A stretch of 64,000 bases of DNA from NCBI GenBank assembly GCA_017431005.1, contig JAFRLY010000006.1:97390-161389 (forward strand). The letters run 5' to 3'. The DNA comes from Clostridia bacterium. GTDB taxonomy: Bacteria; Bacillota; Clostridia; Christensenellales; Aristaeellaceae. Shown here piece after piece: positions 62,628 to 64,000 of this stretch. Below the pieces are notes generated by a model. It was not told the DNA's origin, ran no database searches, and worked only from the letters and a program-made list of their open reading frames with translations. The translations under genes were made by a program, and so were the position numbers. The stretch's first letter is position 1; the number at the start of each line of letters is the position of its first letter.

Positions 62628-63328
62628 ATGACAGACTATTTTATCTGGAACGGTGTGGACTGCCGGACAAAGGGCATTCATGTATCGGAACTGCCGCCCA
62701 TCACCATTCCGCTGGAGAGGAGCAAGCAGACCAATGTCCCGGATAGGCCGGGAAGCCTGACACAGCTGGAGGGCGATGATGTTTATGACGATATGATCCT
62801 GACAGCCATCTGCTTTATTGCTGATCCGGCACAGATACCGGCAATTGCGGCATGGCTGAAGGGTAAAGGAACGGTGACCTTTGCTAACCGGACCGGCGGA
62901 CACTACAACGCCCGGATCGCCAACCAGATCCCGTTTGAAAAGGTACTCCGGGGTAATCCCCACTGCTCTTTCGCTGTGAACTTCAGGTGGTATCCCTTCT
63001 GGTATCAGGAGAACGTGTCCGATGTGACCATCACTACATCCGGAGACACAATCACCAATCCCGGAAGTGTTTATTCCGAACCGCTCATCACGGTTTATGG
63101 TTCCGGGAATATCACTTTGATGGTCGGAACTACTATTGTGGAATTGACCAACGTTTCCAGCAGTATTGTTCTGGATTGTGCCCTTAAAGAAGCATACAAA
63201 GGGGGACAACCCTGATGAACGACCATATGTCCTGGGATTTTCCTGTACTGAAACCCGGCCTGAACGCTGTCAGCTGGTTTGGGGACGTGACGAGAATTGT
63301 GATCAAACCAAACTGGCGACACCGATAA
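62628..63328 (+). pseudogene. Phage distal tail (Dit-like) protein, frameshifted
   Basis: The frame from ATG 62628 gives 195 residues (ends at 63215) with a tail-protein pattern: FIWNGVDCRTKGIHVSELPP, LERSKQTNVPDRPGSLTQLE, CSFAVNFRWYPFWYQ, SSSIVLDCALKEAYKGG. Its natural C-terminus lies in the -1 frame directly after: MNDHMSWDFPVLKPGLNAVS, WFGDVTRIVIKPNWRHR, stop at 63328. One base has been lost or gained near the GGGGG run at 63201-63205, so the gene is broken. GGAGGTTTTCCC precedes the start. No other tail, capsid or terminase gene is seen. Confidence 0.75.
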
Positions 63329-63368
63329 TTGTCGCATATTAAGGAAAATGTGTCGTGTATACTTGATA

Positions 63369-63384
63369 CATATTAAATAATATG
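63369..63384 (+). promoter_or_regulatory. Inverted repeat upstream of the XRE regulator gene
   Basis: CATATTAAATAATATG, perfect 6-base arms with a 4-base centre, 22 bases before the XRE frame. It is AT-rich and overlaps the likely -10 region, suggesting an autoregulatory operator. Confidence 0.5.
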
Positions 63385-63406
63385 CTACTCTTCATATCGG
63401 AGGGAG

Positions 63407-63643
63407 GTGATTCATATCGCTCGGAATCTCAAAATCAAAGTCGCGAGAGCCGAAAAAGATATGACGCAAAAGGCTCTTGCAGAGGCCGTTGGCATTTCCC
63501 GACAGACAATGAATGCAATTGAACAGGGAGATTTTAATCCAACCATAAGACTCTGCCGAGCAATATGCCGGGTTCTTGGGAAAACGCTGGACGATCTATT
63601 TGGAGAGGAGGATCCACAGAATGAGGAAAACTCGCATGAATAA
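63407..63643 (+). CDS. XRE/Cro family DNA-binding regulator
   Basis: A 78-residue single helix-turn-helix protein (MTQKALAEAVGISRQTMNAI, then EQGDFNPTIRLC, KTLDDLF) of the small XRE type common in Bacillota. The start is uncertain: GTG 63407 overlaps the purine-rich GGAGGGAGG, while ATC 63416 is better spaced behind it; only rare codons fit that spacing. The next gene overlaps by 23 bases. These two usually form a regulator/membrane protein pair. DNA here is more AT-rich than the rest of the window. Confidence 0.82.
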   Translation: MIHIARNLKIKVARAEKDMTQKALAEAVGISRQTMNAIEQGDFNPTIRLCRAICRVLGKTLDDLFGEEDPQNEENSHE

Positions 63644-64000
63644 TCTTGATGAGATGCAGGATCAGAAACTCCTGAAAATGGAGGAGTACGGCTTCTGGAT
63701 CATGTTCTGGGCATTAGCCATAGCAATCGTTGTTCAACTGATCATAGGCAGCACTTTTAAAGAAGTAATTGGTGAAATTGCAGTTCTTTTCATTGGTAGT
63801 ATTTACATCGCAGTTACTTCCCTTAAAAACGGTCTTTGGACAAGAACATCCACGCCGTCAATGAAAGGTAATGCAATTACAAGTATAGTTCCTGCTGTTC
63901 TCATTGCTGCCATTCATATCATCAAAATGATTCGAAGTGAAAGTTTCAACACGAGTAATGTTTTAGTCACAGTTGCAATTATGGTGGCTGTTTATGTTGC
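63621..64000 (+). CDS. Membrane protein paired with XRE regulator (3' end outside window)
   Basis: ATG 63621 follows AGGAGGATCCACAG. The 126 residues inside the window show four hydrophobic helices (FWIMFWALAIAIVVQLIIG, EIAVLFIGSIYIAVTSL, AITSIVPAVLIAAIHIIKMI, NVLVTVAIMVAVYV). It resembles DUF6773-like membrane proteins encoded next to small XRE regulators. The frame continues beyond the window. Overlap with the XRE gene implies coupled translation. Confidence 0.65.
   Translation, partial: MRKTRMNNLDEMQDQKLLKMEEYGFWIMFWALAIAIVVQLIIGSTFKEVIGEIAVLFIGSIYIAVTSLKNGLWTRTSTPSMKGNAITSIVPAVLIAAIHIIKMIRSESFNTSNVLVTVAIMVAVYV

Noticed and set aside
62276-63328. Functional prophage
   Set aside because: Only a truncated DUF4314 gene and one frameshifted tail gene are present, without integrase, terminase, capsid or attachment sites.

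Overview
The window reads as one contiguous piece of a fairly GC-rich chromosome from a low-oxygen, plant-polysaccharide-degrading Bacillota (Clostridia). Pointers are strong GGAGG-type ribosome binding sites, sigma-A style promoters, LplABC-type sugar importers, STAS/RsbW-like partner-switching proteins, a FeoA-FeoB fusion followed by a Cys-rich FeoB-associated peptide, YARHG/SH3b secreted proteins and a Dit-like phage tail remnant. A rumen or gut Clostridia lineage fits the gene content; no rRNA or marker gene is present, so genus is not claimed.

Layout. (1) 1-4488: a plus-strand run of a double PII-like protein, a CapA-type metallophosphatase, a VanZ membrane protein with a VOC tail and a YdcF/DUF218 membrane protein. 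(2) 4525-10861: a promoter, then secreted proteins (YARHG/SH3, Ig-like BIG2 repeats, two SH3b proteins alternating with two related small exported proteins), bounded by a terminator. (3) 10957-15089: a promoter and a partner-switching operon (STAS, unknown, RsbW-like kinase, a MATE transporter fused to an RsbW-like ATPase), a DUF4230 protein and a 37-residue membrane peptide. (4) 15117-39581: a large glycan locus with a GPH symporter, a minus-strand operon (GH4, two permeases, solute-binding protein, GH95-like, GH51), a minus GH3, a divergent plus operon (solute-binding protein, GH95, carboxylesterase), a membrane AraC sensor-regulator and a divergent GH31. Together these activities suit removal of side chains from hemicellulose or pectin, xyloglucan-like being one reading. 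(5) 39602-43444: a minus operon headed by a LacI repressor followed by four small membrane or unknown proteins. (6) 43665-58309: a LacI-controlled fructan locus with twin operators, a structured leader, two permeases, a solute-binding protein, GH32, fructokinase, an MsmK-type ATPase, two LamG-GH32 paralogues with an Asp-to-Glu change at the nucleophile position, a metallophosphoesterase and a third GH32-like protein. (7) 58350-60982: FeoAB iron uptake. (8) 60998-64000: a serine hydrolase, prophage debris (DUF4314, frameshifted tail protein) and, in clearly more AT-rich DNA, an XRE regulator with a membrane partner gene that runs off the end.

How it works together. Two complete permease pairs and three solute-binding proteins are present, but only one importer ATPase (50265-51419), so it probably energises all of them. 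Oligosaccharides enter and are trimmed mainly by cytoplasmic hydrolases without signal peptides; one GH32 paralogue (54518-56869) is predicted to be exported. Regulation is local: LacI for fructan, and a membrane-spanning AraC protein likely for the hemicellulose genes. The most unusual items are the MATE-ATPase fusion, the structured leader before the fructan importer, the GH32 variants and the compound inverted repeat between a permease and its binding protein.
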